Below are positions 17,905 through 27,145 of a stretch of 64,000 nt of DNA, one piece after another. Position numbers and translations under genes: made by a program. How positions within the stretch are numbered: position 1 is the first letter of the stretch; every line of letters begins with the position of its first letter. The notes beneath the pieces are model-generated. The model ran no database searches. It had not been told where the DNA came from and saw nothing but the letters and a program-made list of their open reading frames with translations. The stretch is from Roseburia sp. AM59-24XD (lineage in GTDB: Bacteria; Bacillota; Clostridia; Lachnospirales; Lachnospiraceae), in contig NZ_QUET01000011.1 of assembly GCF_003478445.1 (NCBI RefSeq), positions 36,247 through 100,246 on the forward strand. Direction: 5' to 3'.

Positions 17905-18336
17905 ATGAAGATTTCTACCAGAGGAAGATATGCTTTGATCCTGATGCTGGATCTGGCGAATCATAATCGCGGCGTGCCGGTGCCGTTAAAAGAAACCGCA
18001 AAACGCCAGCAGATTTCAGAAAAATATCTGGAGCAGATTATTTCCGTGCTCAACAAAGCTGGTTTTGTAAAGAGCGTCCGTGGGTCTCAGGGTGGTTATC
18101 TGCTGAAAAAAACACCGGAGGAGTACACGGTGGGAATGATCCTGCGGCAGACGGAGGGCGATTTAATGTCCCTTTCTTCGGACACCTCCAACGAAATGGA
18201 AAAGGCTTCTGTGATCAACCGCGTCTGGGACAAAATGGGAAAAGCAGTCAATGATATTGTAGACAATATTACACTGCAGGATCTTTTGGACTGGGAGGAA
18301 GAGCAGACGGAAGAGGCCGGATTTTATGTAATCTAA
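17905..18336 (+). CDS. cymR: Rrf2-family regulator, CymR-like
   Basis: This 143-residue winged-helix repressor has the Rrf2 N terminus MKISTRGRYALILMLDLA and the SVRGSQGGYLL wing. It contains no cysteine, so it cannot bind an Fe-S cluster as IscR does. This fits CymR, which senses cysteine status through partner enzymes. Placed just after the sulfate-assimilation operon, it most likely represses that operon when sulfur is plentiful. An AGAGGAG site precedes the ATG. Confidence 0.88.
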   Translation: MKISTRGRYALILMLDLANHNRGVPVPLKETAKRQQISEKYLEQIISVLNKAGFVKSVRGSQGGYLLKKTPEEYTVGMILRQTEGDLMSLSSDTSNEMEKASVINRVWDKMGKAVNDIVDNITLQDLLDWEEEQTEEAGFYVI

Positions 18337-18348
18337 ATAATAAAAATA

Positions 18349-18395
18349 ATACCGATAATGTTTCTTGGCGATACAGGATAAGGCATTATCGGTAT
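18349..18395 (+). terminator. Perfect 12-bp hairpin after the Rrf2 gene
   Basis: ATACCGATAATG (18349-18360) pairs perfectly with CATTATCGGTAT (18384-18395) around a 23-base loop. No T run follows, so it may attenuate or stabilise rather than fully terminate before the reductase gene. Confidence 0.5.
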
Positions 18396-18436
18396 CTTTG
18401 GTTTCGAGAAGAGAACAACGGGAAAGGAAAACGGAT

Positions 18437-19333
18437 ATGAAAGATATTATAATTATAGGAAGCGGTCCGGCGGGATTGTCGGCTGCAGTTTATGGCAGAC
18501 GTGCCGGTCTGGATATTCTTGTGATCGAAAAGGAATATTGTGGAACCGGGCAGATCGCGGAGAGTGGTCAGGTGGATAATTATCTGGGCATTCCGGGGAT
18601 TGACGGATATTCTCTGGGAGAAAAATTCCGGGAGCATGCTGAGAATCTGGGGACGGCTTTTCTGGAGGAAGAGGTCACGAAGCTGAAGCAGTCCGATGGT
18701 TATTGGAAGGTGCTTCTGGCAGGCGGGGATGTTTTGGAGACGAAGACCGTGATCTATGCGGCAGGAGCATCCCATCGCCATTTAAACGTACCGGGAGAGG
18801 ACAAGCTTTCCGGCAGAGGTGTGTCCTACTGTGCTACCTGTGACGGCGCATTTTTTCAGGGAAAGGTGACGGCTGTGGTCGGCGGTGGTGATACGGCACT
18901 GGATGATGCTCTTTATTTGTCACAGATCTGTGAGAAGGTTTATCTGATCCACCGTCGTGACGAGTTTCGCGGAAATGCGGGAACGGTGCAGAAGGTAAAG
19001 GATGCAGAAAATATTGAGATCCTGACGAATGCGAGAGTACAGGAGATTCAGGGAGAACAGCGGGTAGAGGCTCTGGTGCTGGAGGATGGCCGCAGACTGG
19101 AAGTGGCCGGTGTCTTTGCGGCAGTAGGAATGGAGCCGGTAACAGGACTGCTTCAAGGCGTTGCAGAACTTGATGAGTATGGTTATGTGGCAGCAGGAGA
19201 GCAGGGGATCACCTCGGCCCAGGGACTGTTTGTGGCAGGAGATGTGCGGACCAAGGCGCTTCGTCAGGTGATCACGGCGGCAGCAGATGGGGCCAATGCA
19301 GCGACAGAGGCGGAGAGGTATATCCGGAGATAG
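18437..19333 (+). CDS. trxB: Thioredoxin-disulfide reductase family protein
   Basis: This 298-residue FAD/NAD(P)H protein has an N-terminal GxGxxG (IIIIGSGPAGLSAAVYG), the redox motif CATCDG and the C-terminal FAD segment GLFVAGDVRTKALRQV, the order found in TrxB. The ATG at 18437 follows GGAAAGGA; the longer in-frame reading from 18365 has no support. Its position suggests it reduces the CIPC thioredoxin of the sulfur operon, although a general TrxB role is equally possible. Confidence 0.92.
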   Translation: MKDIIIIGSGPAGLSAAVYGRRAGLDILVIEKEYCGTGQIAESGQVDNYLGIPGIDGYSLGEKFREHAENLGTAFLEEEVTKLKQSDGYWKVLLAGGDVLETKTVIYAAGASHRHLNVPGEDKLSGRGVSYCATCDGAFFQGKVTAVVGGGDTALDDALYLSQICEKVYLIHRRDEFRGNAGTVQKVKDAENIEILTNARVQEIQGEQRVEALVLEDGRRLEVAGVFAAVGMEPVTGLLQGVAELDEYGYVAAGEQGITSAQGLFVAGDVRTKALRQVITAAADGANAATEAERYIRR

Positions 19334-19351
19334 AAACATAGAAAATGTTCA

Positions 19352-19380
19352 TTGACTTTCTTTTCTTTCTTTCTTATAAT
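19352..19380 (+). promoter_or_regulatory. SigmaA-type promoter
   Basis: TTGACT (19352-19357) and TATAAT (19375-19380) are separated by 17 bp. The promoter drives the AlbA_2-domain gene starting at 19409. Confidence 0.85.
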
Positions 19381-19408
19381 GATAAAAAAGTGAGAAAGGA
19401 GAGAAAGA

Positions 19409-20761
19409 ATGAGCGAGACGTCAGGTGAGAAGTTAAATATAGAATATAAGCAGGAATATGTTTCAGATATAAAAAAAGAAGTAATTGCATTTGCAAATGC
19501 TGAGGGAGGCACTGTTTTTGTTGGGATATGCAATGATGGTGCTGTCAAGGGGGTAGATGATCCGGATGAGGTTATGCTTCGTATTGTGAATTCCCTGAAA
19601 GATGCGATTGCTCCGGATGTTATGCCTTTTGTCAGGGTGGACAGTGTTGCTATCGAGGGCAGAAATGTGATCGAAATTCAGATTACAACCGGGACAAATC
19701 GTCCTTATTATTTGAGGGAAAAGGGATTGAAGCCCGGAGGTGTATATGTTAGAAAGGGCAGTTCTTCACAGCCTATGACGGAGGAAGGAATCCGGGAGAT
19801 GCTTCTTCAAAACAGCGGAAGATCCTTTGAGTTGTGCCGGAGTATGACACAGGAGCTGACCTTTCGGGAATTCTACCGGGAAATGGAGCTGAGAGGGTTT
19901 GAAATCGGAGATGCCCAGATGCGAACACTGAAATTGATCGGGGAGGACGGATTGTATACCAATCTGGCTTTGTTGTTGTCTGATCAGTGTGAGGTGACGA
20001 CTAAAATAGCATTATTTCAGGGGAAAGACAAAGAGATTTTCCGGGATCGCAAAGAGTTTTCGGGTTCTCTTCTAAAGCAGTTGGAGGATGTTTACCAATA
20101 TGTTGATATGGCCAATAAAACAAAAGCGAGTTTTTCCGGGTTAGAACGGACTGATACCAGGGACTATCCGGAGGAGGCTATCCGAGAGGCACTGCTTAAC
20201 AGTATTGTTCATAGAGACTATTCTTTTAGCGGAAGTAATCTGATCAATATTTATGAGGACCGGATGGAATTTGTTTCTTTGGGAGGTCTGGTTCCGGGAC
20301 TGGAGATCAATTCCATTTTTCTTGGAGTTTCCCAGTCGAGAAATCCGGGTCTTGCGGCGATATTCTATCGTATGAAATTGATTGAGAGTTATGGAACCGG
20401 CATCGGGAGGATTCAAAGAGCATATAAAAACCGGAAAGAGCAGCCGAAGTTTGAAACAGCCAAAGGCGTTTTCAGGGTCACGTTACCTAATCAAAATGAA
20501 CAAATAGAAGCGCTTCCTTTTGTGGTTCGGGAGGTTCCTGCAAATTATATGATGTCTGTTCCGAATGAAAAGAAGCAGCTTCTTGATTATGTCAGAAAGA
20601 ATAAAGTGATCACCAGAAAAGAGGCGGAAAAGCTTCTTGGAGCGGGTTCGACAAAGGCGTTTCGGCTTCTCAAGGAATTATGCGGTTCCGGACAATTAGA
20701 ACAAAGAAAAAAGGGAAGATTGAGTATCTATACGGTGAACGATAATGATAATATTCAGTAA
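19409..20761 (+). CDS. AlbA_2 (Schlafen-like) DNA-binding / ATP-binding regulator
   Basis: This 450-residue protein has an N-terminal AlbA_2 domain (IEYKQE ... EVIAFANAEGGTVFVGIC), a central HATPase_c_4-type segment (EALLNSIVHRDYSF ... IESYGTGIGRI) and a C-terminal winged-helix-like tail (KVITRKEAEKLLG). This layout is common in putative transcriptional regulators of clostridia, whose targets are rarely known. It has its own promoter and an AAAGGAGAG site. It overlaps the next gene by 17 bp. Confidence 0.85.
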   Translation: MSETSGEKLNIEYKQEYVSDIKKEVIAFANAEGGTVFVGICNDGAVKGVDDPDEVMLRIVNSLKDAIAPDVMPFVRVDSVAIEGRNVIEIQITTGTNRPYYLREKGLKPGGVYVRKGSSSQPMTEEGIREMLLQNSGRSFELCRSMTQELTFREFYREMELRGFEIGDAQMRTLKLIGEDGLYTNLALLLSDQCEVTTKIALFQGKDKEIFRDRKEFSGSLLKQLEDVYQYVDMANKTKASFSGLERTDTRDYPEEAIREALLNSIVHRDYSFSGSNLINIYEDRMEFVSLGGLVPGLEINSIFLGVSQSRNPGLAAIFYRMKLIESYGTGIGRIQRAYKNRKEQPKFETAKGVFRVTLPNQNEQIEALPFVVREVPANYMMSVPNEKKQLLDYVRKNKVITRKEAEKLLGAGSTKAFRLLKELCGSGQLEQRKKGRLSIYTVNDNDNIQ

Positions 20762-21611
20762 AAAAGAAAAAGCCGGAAATCAACGGAGAATATTTCATAA
20801 GGACACAGTCCGTCAGGCATTCTGGCGGGCTTTGCCCATTATGGGAAGTTATTTGTTTGTGAGCATGTCCTATGGGCTTTTAATGCAGGAGGCGGGCTAT
20901 CGCTGGGGCTGGTCGTTGCTTGTGAGCATGACGGTGTATACCGGGGCATTCCAGTTTGTTCTGATTACCTTTTTAAGCAGCGGGGCTTCGCTGCTCACGA
21001 TAGCGCTCACGGCATTATTTATGAACAGCCGCCAGTTTTTCTATGGACTCAGCTTTGTGGAGGAATTCCGGCAGATGGGAAAACGTTATCCGTATATGGT
21101 GCATACAATGACGGACGAAACGTATGCGGCAAACTGTGCACTGCAGATGCAGCAGGAGCAGAGGGCGAAAGAGTCTGACCAGAAAATGGGACAGAACGAA
21201 AAGAAAGCGGTGCCGGAAGAGGACGAAAAGAACATAGCAAAATCCCTGGAGAACATCAGGAAACGTGATGAGATGTTTTGGATCGCGTTGTTTTCAAGGA
21301 TAAGCTGGATGCTTGGTGCGGTGGCTGGCGGCGTGATCGGACAGAGCATTCCCGTGGAACTTACGGGTATTGACTTTTGTATGACAGCGCTGTTTGTCAC
21401 GATATTTGTGGATCAGTGGCGGTCGGCAAAGAGTCATATTCCGGCATTGCTTGGTCTTGGCTGTGGAGTGGTTCTGCTTCTTCTTGTGGGACCGGATTAC
21501 TTTTTGCTGCCGACGCTGATACTGGTGTCGGGTATTCTGCTTCTGATTCGTGGAACCATGAACTCTGCGGTCGGAGCAGCTTCTGGAGAGGAGGCTGTGG
21601 AACATGAATAA
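20745..21611 (+). CDS. azlC: AzlC-family branched-chain amino acid exporter subunit
   Basis: This 288-residue membrane protein has the AzlC pattern (AFWRALPIMGSYLFVSMSYG ... MNSRQFFYGLSF). AzlC with AzlD exports branched-chain amino acids. Compared with typical members of about 230-240 residues, it carries a charged insertion of about 45 residues (from about 143 to 187) in a predicted loop. The azlD gene overlaps its end by 8 bp. Confidence 0.88.
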   Translation: MIIFSKKEKAGNQRRIFHKDTVRQAFWRALPIMGSYLFVSMSYGLLMQEAGYRWGWSLLVSMTVYTGAFQFVLITFLSSGASLLTIALTALFMNSRQFFYGLSFVEEFRQMGKRYPYMVHTMTDETYAANCALQMQQEQRAKESDQKMGQNEKKAVPEEDEKNIAKSLENIRKRDEMFWIALFSRISWMLGAVAGGVIGQSIPVELTGIDFCMTALFVTIFVDQWRSAKSHIPALLGLGCGVVLLLLVGPDYFLLPTLILVSGILLLIRGTMNSAVGAASGEEAVEHE

Positions 21612-21927
21612 TATACAGGCATTTACGGCAATCATGCTGGCGGCGGCATGTACTCTTCTGATGCGTGCACTGCCCTTTACCCTGTTAGGAAAACGTCAGG
21701 AGATCCCGGAGGTCATCCGGTATCTGGGAAATATCCTTCCGGCGGCGATCATGGCGGTGCTGATCGTATACTGCCTGAAATCCGTGCCGATGGATTTTGG
21801 CGGAACAGGGATGTATCAGCTTCTGGCTGCAGGAGTCTGCGTACTGTTACATGTCTGGAAGAAGAATACACTGTTTAGCATTGTCGGAAGCACGGCATTT
21901 TATATGATATTGCTGCAGTTTGCATGA
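21604..21927 (+). CDS. azlD: AzlD-family transporter subunit
   Basis: This small protein (107 residues) has three to four membrane segments and the family pattern MRALPFTLLGKR ... YLGNILPAAIMAVLIVYCL. It overlaps azlC and probably forms the exporter with it. Confidence 0.88.
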   Translation: MNNIQAFTAIMLAAACTLLMRALPFTLLGKRQEIPEVIRYLGNILPAAIMAVLIVYCLKSVPMDFGGTGMYQLLAAGVCVLLHVWKKNTLFSIVGSTAFYMILLQFA

Positions 21928-22041
21928 CAAAACGAAAAAAAGATATCATAATAATCGGGATTGTGGTACACTAAGAAAGATTGGGAGATATTTTGCCGGG
22001 TGGCAGGTATCTTCATAGAAGGAAAGGAATACAGGATTCAT

Positions 22042-22812
22042 ATGTTAAATCAGTTTTCTAGAACACAGCTTTTATTGGGAAAGGAAGGAATTGACCGGCT
22101 GGCAGAGGCGAAAGTGGCTGTTTTTGGCATCGGAGGAGTTGGCGGCTATGTGGTGGAAGCGCTTGCCAGAAGTGGTGTCGGTTCTTTTGTATTGGTGGAT
22201 GACGATAAGGTATGTCTGACGAATCTGAATCGTCAGATCATTGCCACACGCAGTACAGTGGGCAAATATAAAACAGACGTGATGCGTGACCGCATTCTGG
22301 ATATTAATCCGCAGGCGCAGGTGGAGGTCAGACAGTGCTTTTATCTGCCGGAAAATGCCGATGAATTTGATTTCTCAGAGTATTCTTATGTGGTAGATGC
22401 TGTGGATACAGTGACAGCGAAGCTGGAGATCATTATGCGTGCGAAGCAGACCGGCACCCCGGTGATCAGCAGCATGGGGGCAGGCAATAAGCTGGATCCG
22501 ACGAAGTTTCAGGTGGCAGATATTTACGATACGACGATCTGTCCTCTGGCGAGAGTCATGCGCCGGGAGCTTCGCAAAAGAAATGTCAAGGATCTGAAGG
22601 TGGTTTTCTCTACTGAGAAGTCGATTCGCCCTTTGGAGGATATGAGTATCAGCTGCAGGACAAACTGCATCTGTCCGCCGGGAGCAAAGCACAAATGCAC
22701 AGAGCGCCGCGATATTCCTGGTAGTGTGGCATTTGTCCCATCTGTAGCGGGACTGATTATTGCCGGAGAGGTTGTGAAGGATCTGGCAGGTCCGTTGCCG
22801 GTTCAAGAATAG
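22042..22812 (+). CDS. tcdA: tRNA threonylcarbamoyladenosine dehydratase (TcdA)
   Basis: This 256-residue E1-like enzyme has the motif VFGIGGVGGYVVEALARSGVG and the C-terminal CRTNCICPPGAKHKC cysteines. TcdA cyclises the t6A modification at tRNA position 37. The ATG at 22042 starts the conserved core; the longer in-frame reading from 21961 is unlikely. It is a paralogue of the operon's sulfur-carrier E1 but lies outside that operon and matches TcdA better. Confidence 0.9.
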   Translation: MLNQFSRTQLLLGKEGIDRLAEAKVAVFGIGGVGGYVVEALARSGVGSFVLVDDDKVCLTNLNRQIIATRSTVGKYKTDVMRDRILDINPQAQVEVRQCFYLPENADEFDFSEYSYVVDAVDTVTAKLEIIMRAKQTGTPVISSMGAGNKLDPTKFQVADIYDTTICPLARVMRRELRKRNVKDLKVVFSTEKSIRPLEDMSISCRTNCICPPGAKHKCTERRDIPGSVAFVPSVAGLIIAGEVVKDLAGPLPVQE

Positions 22813-22830
22813 AAGGGATGATATCCGATT

Positions 22831-23391
22831 ATGAATATTGAAAAGTTAGAAAAAAATCTGAGAGACCTGATCCTGGAGGAGCAGGTGAAGCTTGGTTATC
22901 GTAAGGAGCTTTTGCGTCTGTATTATCCGTTATCCTCTCTGAATCATCTGCTGGAGGTAGATTGTACGGAAGAGGAAATGTTGGAGAAGATGAAGGAGTT
23001 TTCAGAGGCCACAAGAGCGCATTTTGGCGGGATTACAGCATCTTCCCAAAAAGAAAGATTTTGCATTCAGATTCCACCGGAGGGAGTGGAGTATGTCCAT
23101 GAGCATCAGGAAGAGGATGATTTCCTGGTGAAATTTATAGAGACGATCGCCCGTCATGGCTGTACTCTGAAGGATGTGGAAACGCTTTTTGCACAGTATT
23201 CGGATCAGGTGTTTGAGGGCAGTTATGCAGGGGATGATTTTGATTATGTGTTCTATTTTCGGGACAGTAAGCCGAATGATTACCGCTATTGCATCACCTT
23301 CGAGGGCTGCCACGTGATCTATCACCGGTTTACCCCGGAGGATTATGTGGACTTTGATTTTGGGGAGGTCACACCAGTCGTGCGTTCTTAA
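22831..23391 (+). CDS. Conserved hypothetical protein (DUF3877-like)
   Basis: This is a soluble 186-residue protein without signal peptide or membrane segment, rich in acidic and aromatic residues (DDFDYVFYFRDSKPNDYRY). It resembles the clostridial DUF3877 group by its N-terminal LRDLILEEQVKLGY segment and length; function unknown. It follows tcdA by 18 bp and may be co-transcribed. Confidence 0.7.
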   Translation: MNIEKLEKNLRDLILEEQVKLGYRKELLRLYYPLSSLNHLLEVDCTEEEMLEKMKEFSEATRAHFGGITASSQKERFCIQIPPEGVEYVHEHQEEDDFLVKFIETIARHGCTLKDVETLFAQYSDQVFEGSYAGDDFDYVFYFRDSKPNDYRYCITFEGCHVIYHRFTPEDYVDFDFGEVTPVVRS

Positions 23392-23403
23392 ATCGTGCGC
23401 GAA

Positions 23404-23519
23404 GGCAAAAGTGAACATAGAGATTGCCAGATGCCGATGCTTGCATCTGGTAGCTGGCAGATCAATATGTGAACGTGCCCGCGAGTGAGAAAAAGCGAAG
23501 CTTTTTCGAACCTTTTGCC
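23404..23519. repeat. Branched multi-hairpin intergenic element
   Basis: GGCAAAAG (23404-23411) pairs with CTTTTGCC (23512-23519) and encloses several stems. These are TGCCAG / CTGGCA (23425-23430, 23454-23459) holding CAGATGC / GCATCTG (23428-23434, 23443-23449), and GAAAAAGC-GAA-GCTTTTTC (23489-23507). No reading frame fits. It resembles the element at 59.1 kb, which shares the CAGATGC/GCATCTG hairpin. It could be a structured RNA or a mobile repeat. Confidence 0.6.
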
Positions 23520-23574
23520 GGAGCGTTGCGAAAATTCATTATGGGCGAAATTTGAAAATAGAAAGAGGTAAATT

Positions 23575-25074
23575 ATGTTTACAGGTACTATATGGTCATT
23601 GCTGCCACCGATCCTGGCGATCATGCTTGCTTTGATCACAAAAGAGGTTTACAGTTCACTGTTTGTGGGAATTGTAGTAGGAAGCTTTATGTATGCGCAG
23701 TTTCATCCGTGGACTGCATTCACCGTGATCTTTGATACCATCAAGGACAGCATGAATATCAATATTTTGTTTTTCCTGGTAATGCTTGGTATGATTGTCG
23801 TGCTGATGTCCCGCTCCGGCGGTTCGGCGGCTTACGGAAAATGGGCGATCTCCAAGATCAAAAACAAAAAGGTTGCACTTTTGGCGACGATGGGGCTTGG
23901 CGTACTTATTTTCGTGGATGATTATTTTAACTGTCTGACGGTTGGCTCGGTGATGCGTCCGGTGACCGACCGGTACAAGGTGTCCAGAGCAAAGCTTGCT
24001 TATATTATTGATGCCACGGCAGCGCCGGTCTGCATTATTGCACCGATCTCAAGTTGGGCGGCGGCTGTCAATTCCTATGTGCCGAAGGGATCCTCGCTGA
24101 CGGGCTTCAGTCTGTTTCTGCGGACGATTCCGTACAATCTGTATGCAATCCTGACCCTTTTGATGGTGTTTTATCTGATCCTCACCGGTTTTGATTTCGG
24201 TTTGATGAAGAAACATGAGATCAATGCGGAGCGTGGTGATCTGTTTACGTCCGGAGAGGATGCACTGAAGGAGGAGAAGCAGGAAGAGGTTAACGAAAAG
24301 GGACGTGTTGCCGATCTGGTTCTTCCGGTAGTGCTTCTGATCGTATCTGCGATCGGTGCCATGATCTATACCGGATATTTAGGAGGAGCAACGAATGTGG
24401 TCGCTGCGTTCTCCGGCTGTGACTCTGAGCGGAGCCTGATCTTTGCAGGACTTGTCACGATCCTTTTCTGTTTGATCTGGTATCTTCCGAGAAAGGTTCT
24501 GAACTTTGCCGATTTCATGGAAAGCTTTGTGGAGGGATTTCGTCTGATGGTTCCTGCCATGGCGATCCTGACCTTTGCGTGGGCGCTGAAGGGAATTGGT
24601 GATCATCTCGAGATCAGTACATTTGTGAAAAGTGTTGTCGGACAGAATGCTTCGGCAAGTATGTTTATACCGATGATCATATTTATTATTGCAATCTTTC
24701 TGGCGTTTTCGACCGGAACGAGCTGGGGAACCTTCGCAATTCTTGTACCGATCGTAATTGCAATGTTCCCGGAGCAGGGACATATGGAGATGATGATCAT
24801 TTCGGTGTCTGCGGTACTGGCAGGTGCGGTATGCGGCGATCATGTGTCCCCGATTTCGGACACCACGGTTATGTCCTCGGCGGGAGCGCAGTGTAATCAT
24901 ATGAATCATGTTTCAACGCAGCTTCCGTATGCGGCTGTCGTGGCGGCAGTCTGCGTGGTTGGCTATATACTGGCGGCATTCATCCAGATCTGGTGGGTTG
25001 TTCTGATCTTAAGCGCGGCAATCCTGCTGGCGGTGCTGACGGCGATGCGGATATGGCTTCAGAAGAAAGCGTAG
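23575..25074 (+). CDS. NhaC-family Na+/H+ antiporter
   Basis: This 499-residue polytopic membrane protein has about 12 predicted helices, an N terminus LPPILAIMLALITKEVYSSL and conserved segments such as FVDDYFNCLTVGSVMRP, STGTSWGTFAILVPI and CGDHVSPISDTTVMSSAGA, all typical of the NhaC superfamily. It exchanges Na+ for H+ or a related solute. The hydrophilic loop near residue 225 is rich in Glu and Lys. An AGAGG site precedes the ATG. Confidence 0.92.
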   Translation: MFTGTIWSLLPPILAIMLALITKEVYSSLFVGIVVGSFMYAQFHPWTAFTVIFDTIKDSMNINILFFLVMLGMIVVLMSRSGGSAAYGKWAISKIKNKKVALLATMGLGVLIFVDDYFNCLTVGSVMRPVTDRYKVSRAKLAYIIDATAAPVCIIAPISSWAAAVNSYVPKGSSLTGFSLFLRTIPYNLYAILTLLMVFYLILTGFDFGLMKKHEINAERGDLFTSGEDALKEEKQEEVNEKGRVADLVLPVVLLIVSAIGAMIYTGYLGGATNVVAAFSGCDSERSLIFAGLVTILFCLIWYLPRKVLNFADFMESFVEGFRLMVPAMAILTFAWALKGIGDHLEISTFVKSVVGQNASASMFIPMIIFIIAIFLAFSTGTSWGTFAILVPIVIAMFPEQGHMEMMIISVSAVLAGAVCGDHVSPISDTTVMSSAGAQCNHMNHVSTQLPYAAVVAAVCVVGYILAAFIQIWWVVLILSAAILLAVLTAMRIWLQKKA

Positions 25075-25116
25075 GAGATTATTTATCTGACAGATTTTTT
25101 ATTGATGGAATAATTA

Positions 25117-25158
25117 TTAGCCAACAGACTTGACGAGTGCTAAAATAAGTGGTATAAC
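25117..25158 (+). promoter_or_regulatory. CIRCE-like operator overlapping a sigmaA promoter
   Basis: TTAGCCAAC (25117-25125), 9 bp, then GAGTGCTAA (25135-25143) matches the HrcA operator CIRCE (TTAGCACTC-N9-GAGTGCTAA) with a perfect right half and 6 of 9 positions in the left half. The promoter TTGACG (25130-25135), 17 bp, TATAAC (25153-25158) overlaps it. This fits heat-shock control of the DnaJ-like gene starting 195 bp downstream of the -10 box; the leader between has a small GCAAAAC/GTTTTGC hairpin. Confidence 0.8.
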
Positions 25159-25352
25159 ATAATCGAAAGTAAAAATGCAATACAGCAGGGTTGATATATT
25201 GGATGGTTTATCACCCTATTAACAGCCTTGGAGGGATGCGAACAGATTCGTATGCCTCTTTTCTGTATATGTTTATTGCGCAGGACAATGTCCCTGATGC
25301 AGCAAAAAGCAGAGCAAAACGTTTGTTTTGCCCGTTTTATTCGGAGGTGAGG

Positions 25353-26411
25353 ATGATGAAGAAACGAGATTATTATGATGTCCTTGGTATCCGGAAAGGA
25401 GCGGATGAGAAGGAAATCAAAAAAGCATACCGTAAGCTTGCCAAGAAGTATCATCCGGACGTGAATCCGGGCGATAAAGAGGCAGAGAAAAATTTTAAGG
25501 AAGTTACAGAAGCATATAATGTGCTCAGTGATGCAGAAAAGAAAAAGCTGTACGACCAATATGGTTTTGCAGCATTTGAGGAGGGCGGTGCCGGTCCGCA
25601 GAGCGGACAGCATTTTTATCAGAGCTATGGCGGTCCCGATTTTGGGACAGGCGGCTATCACGAATATCATTTTGAGGGTGGCAATATGGACGACATCTTT
25701 GATGATATTTTCGGCGGCATGTTTCATGGCAAGTCGCAGGGAACCGGATTTCACGGACAGGACAGTGGTGGCTTTGGCGGCAGCTTTCATCAAAGCGGTG
25801 GTTTTGGCAGCGGCTTTGGCGGTTTTCGCCGGAGTGCAGACTCGGCAAAGGGAGACGACCTGGAGGCACAGACGGATATTACCTTTGAGGAGGCGGCGTT
25901 TGGCTGTGATAAGATCATTCATCTTGTGTCACAGGATGGCTCCGGTCAGAGGAAGTCTCTGCAGGTACACATTCCTGCCGGAGTAAATGACGGAATGAGT
26001 GTGCGTCTGCGCGGCAAAGGCATGCCGGGATATGGAGGCGGTCCTGACGGAGATCTGTTCTTAAAGGTGCATGTCCGGTCAAAGCCCGGATTTGACAGAA
26101 AGGGAATGGATATATATACTCAGATTGAGGTGCCTTTTACAACGGCAGTTTTTGGCGGCGAAGCACCGGTGGATACGTTAAATGGAAGAGTCATGTGCCG
26201 CATTCCGGAGGGGACGCAGGCAGGCAGCAAGATCAGGCTTCGCGGAAAGGGTATTGTGTCTATGAAGGATGCATCAGTTCACGGGGATGAGTATGTGACG
26301 GTGCAGGTTAAGGTGCCGAAGGATCTGAGTCAGCAGGCAAAGCAGAAACTGAGGGAATTTCAGCAGATCTGTGACAGAGACAGGTCCGGTCAGAGAGGCA
26401 GTGCCGCATAA
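25353..26411 (+). CDS. DnaJ/CbpA-type co-chaperone without zinc finger
   Basis: This 352-residue Hsp40 has a J domain (residues 1-70, HPD motif in [10 protein letters not shown]), a long Gly/Phe-rich region (about 78-165) and two C-terminal substrate-binding subdomains. The four CxxCxGxG zinc repeats of DnaJ are missing, which makes it CbpA-like. It would stimulate DnaK ATPase. The start is set by CGGAGGTGAGG just before ATG 25353; a longer in-frame reading back to 25191 covers the leader and is rejected. The CIRCE-like operator upstream points to HrcA control. Confidence 0.92.
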   Translation: MMKKRDYYDVLGIRKGADEKEIKKAYRKLAKKYHPDVNPGDKEAEKNFKEVTEAYNVLSDAEKKKLYDQYGFAAFEEGGAGPQSGQHFYQSYGGPDFGTGGYHEYHFEGGNMDDIFDDIFGGMFHGKSQGTGFHGQDSGGFGGSFHQSGGFGSGFGGFRRSADSAKGDDLEAQTDITFEEAAFGCDKIIHLVSQDGSGQRKSLQVHIPAGVNDGMSVRLRGKGMPGYGGGPDGDLFLKVHVRSKPGFDRKGMDIYTQIEVPFTTAVFGGEAPVDTLNGRVMCRIPEGTQAGSKIRLRGKGIVSMKDASVHGDEYVTVQVKVPKDLSQQAKQKLREFQQICDRDRSGQRGSAA

Positions 26412-26519
26412 AGGAACCGTAGAATAATAAAAAAGCTATCCGCAAACGCAAACATCGCGACAGCAGTTTTTCGTCCGCAGATTGCAAATAGGAATGATAG
26501 AGAAGAAAGGAAGATGTAT

Positions 26520-27047
26520 ATGAGTGAAACAATGAAGACGATCCGAACAAGAAGAAGTATTCGTAAATTTCAGGATAAGATGCCGGAGAGAGAATTGATC
26601 GACCGCGTGATCGAGGCAGGAACTTATGCGGCAACCGGAAGAGGAAAGCAGTCCCCGATCATTGTTGCTGTATTAAATAAAGAGGTGCGGGATAAGCTTT
26701 CCCGTATGAACGCCCGGATCATGGGAGCAGCAGAGGGAACAGATCCGTTTTACGGTGCTCCGGTTGTGCTGATCGTGCTGGCAGATAAAAAGATGCCAAC
26801 GCATGTGTATGACGGAAGCCTTGTGATGGGAAATCTCATGCTTGCAGCGAAGGATGCAGGTCTTGGCAGCTGCTGGATCCATCGTGCCAAGGAAGAGTTT
26901 GAAAGCGAAGAAGGAAAGGCAATCTTAAAATCTCTGGGAATTGAGGGAGATTATGAAGGCATCGGTCATTGTGTGATCGGCTATATGGACGGCGATGAGC
27001 CGGAGGCAGCACCACGCAAGGACGATTATGTATATTATGTAGAATAA
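26520..27047 (+). CDS. Nitroreductase family protein
   Basis: This 175-residue FMN-dependent oxidoreductase has the family start MKTIRTRRSIRKFQDKMP, the FMN contacts near GTYAATGRGKQSP and the C-terminal DAGLGSCWIHR. Substrates cannot be told from sequence. ATG 26520 lies 8 bp after GAAAGGAAG; ATG 26514 is too close. Confidence 0.9.
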   Translation: MSETMKTIRTRRSIRKFQDKMPERELIDRVIEAGTYAATGRGKQSPIIVAVLNKEVRDKLSRMNARIMGAAEGTDPFYGAPVVLIVLADKKMPTHVYDGSLVMGNLMLAAKDAGLGSCWIHRAKEEFESEEGKAILKSLGIEGDYEGIGHCVIGYMDGDEPEAAPRKDDYVYYVE

Positions 27048-27145
27048 ACAGAAAGTAATTCTCTATTGTTAAGCTGCATATATGTACGAAATAGAGGACA
27101 TATATGTGACCGATATCTGCATGGAAGGGCATACGGGTTATAAAC

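Noticed and set aside
17905..18336. IscR-type Fe-S regulator
   Set aside because: The protein has no cysteine at all, so it cannot bind a cluster.
22042..22812. Second E1 enzyme of the sulfur-carrier pathway
   Set aside because: Its C-terminal cysteine-rich segment and length fit TcdA, a tRNA-modifying enzyme, and it is outside the operon.
25191..25352. In-frame N-terminal extension of the DnaJ-like gene
   Set aside because: The strong ribosome site lies just before 25353 and the J domain begins there; the upstream part is leader sequence after the CIRCE-like promoter.
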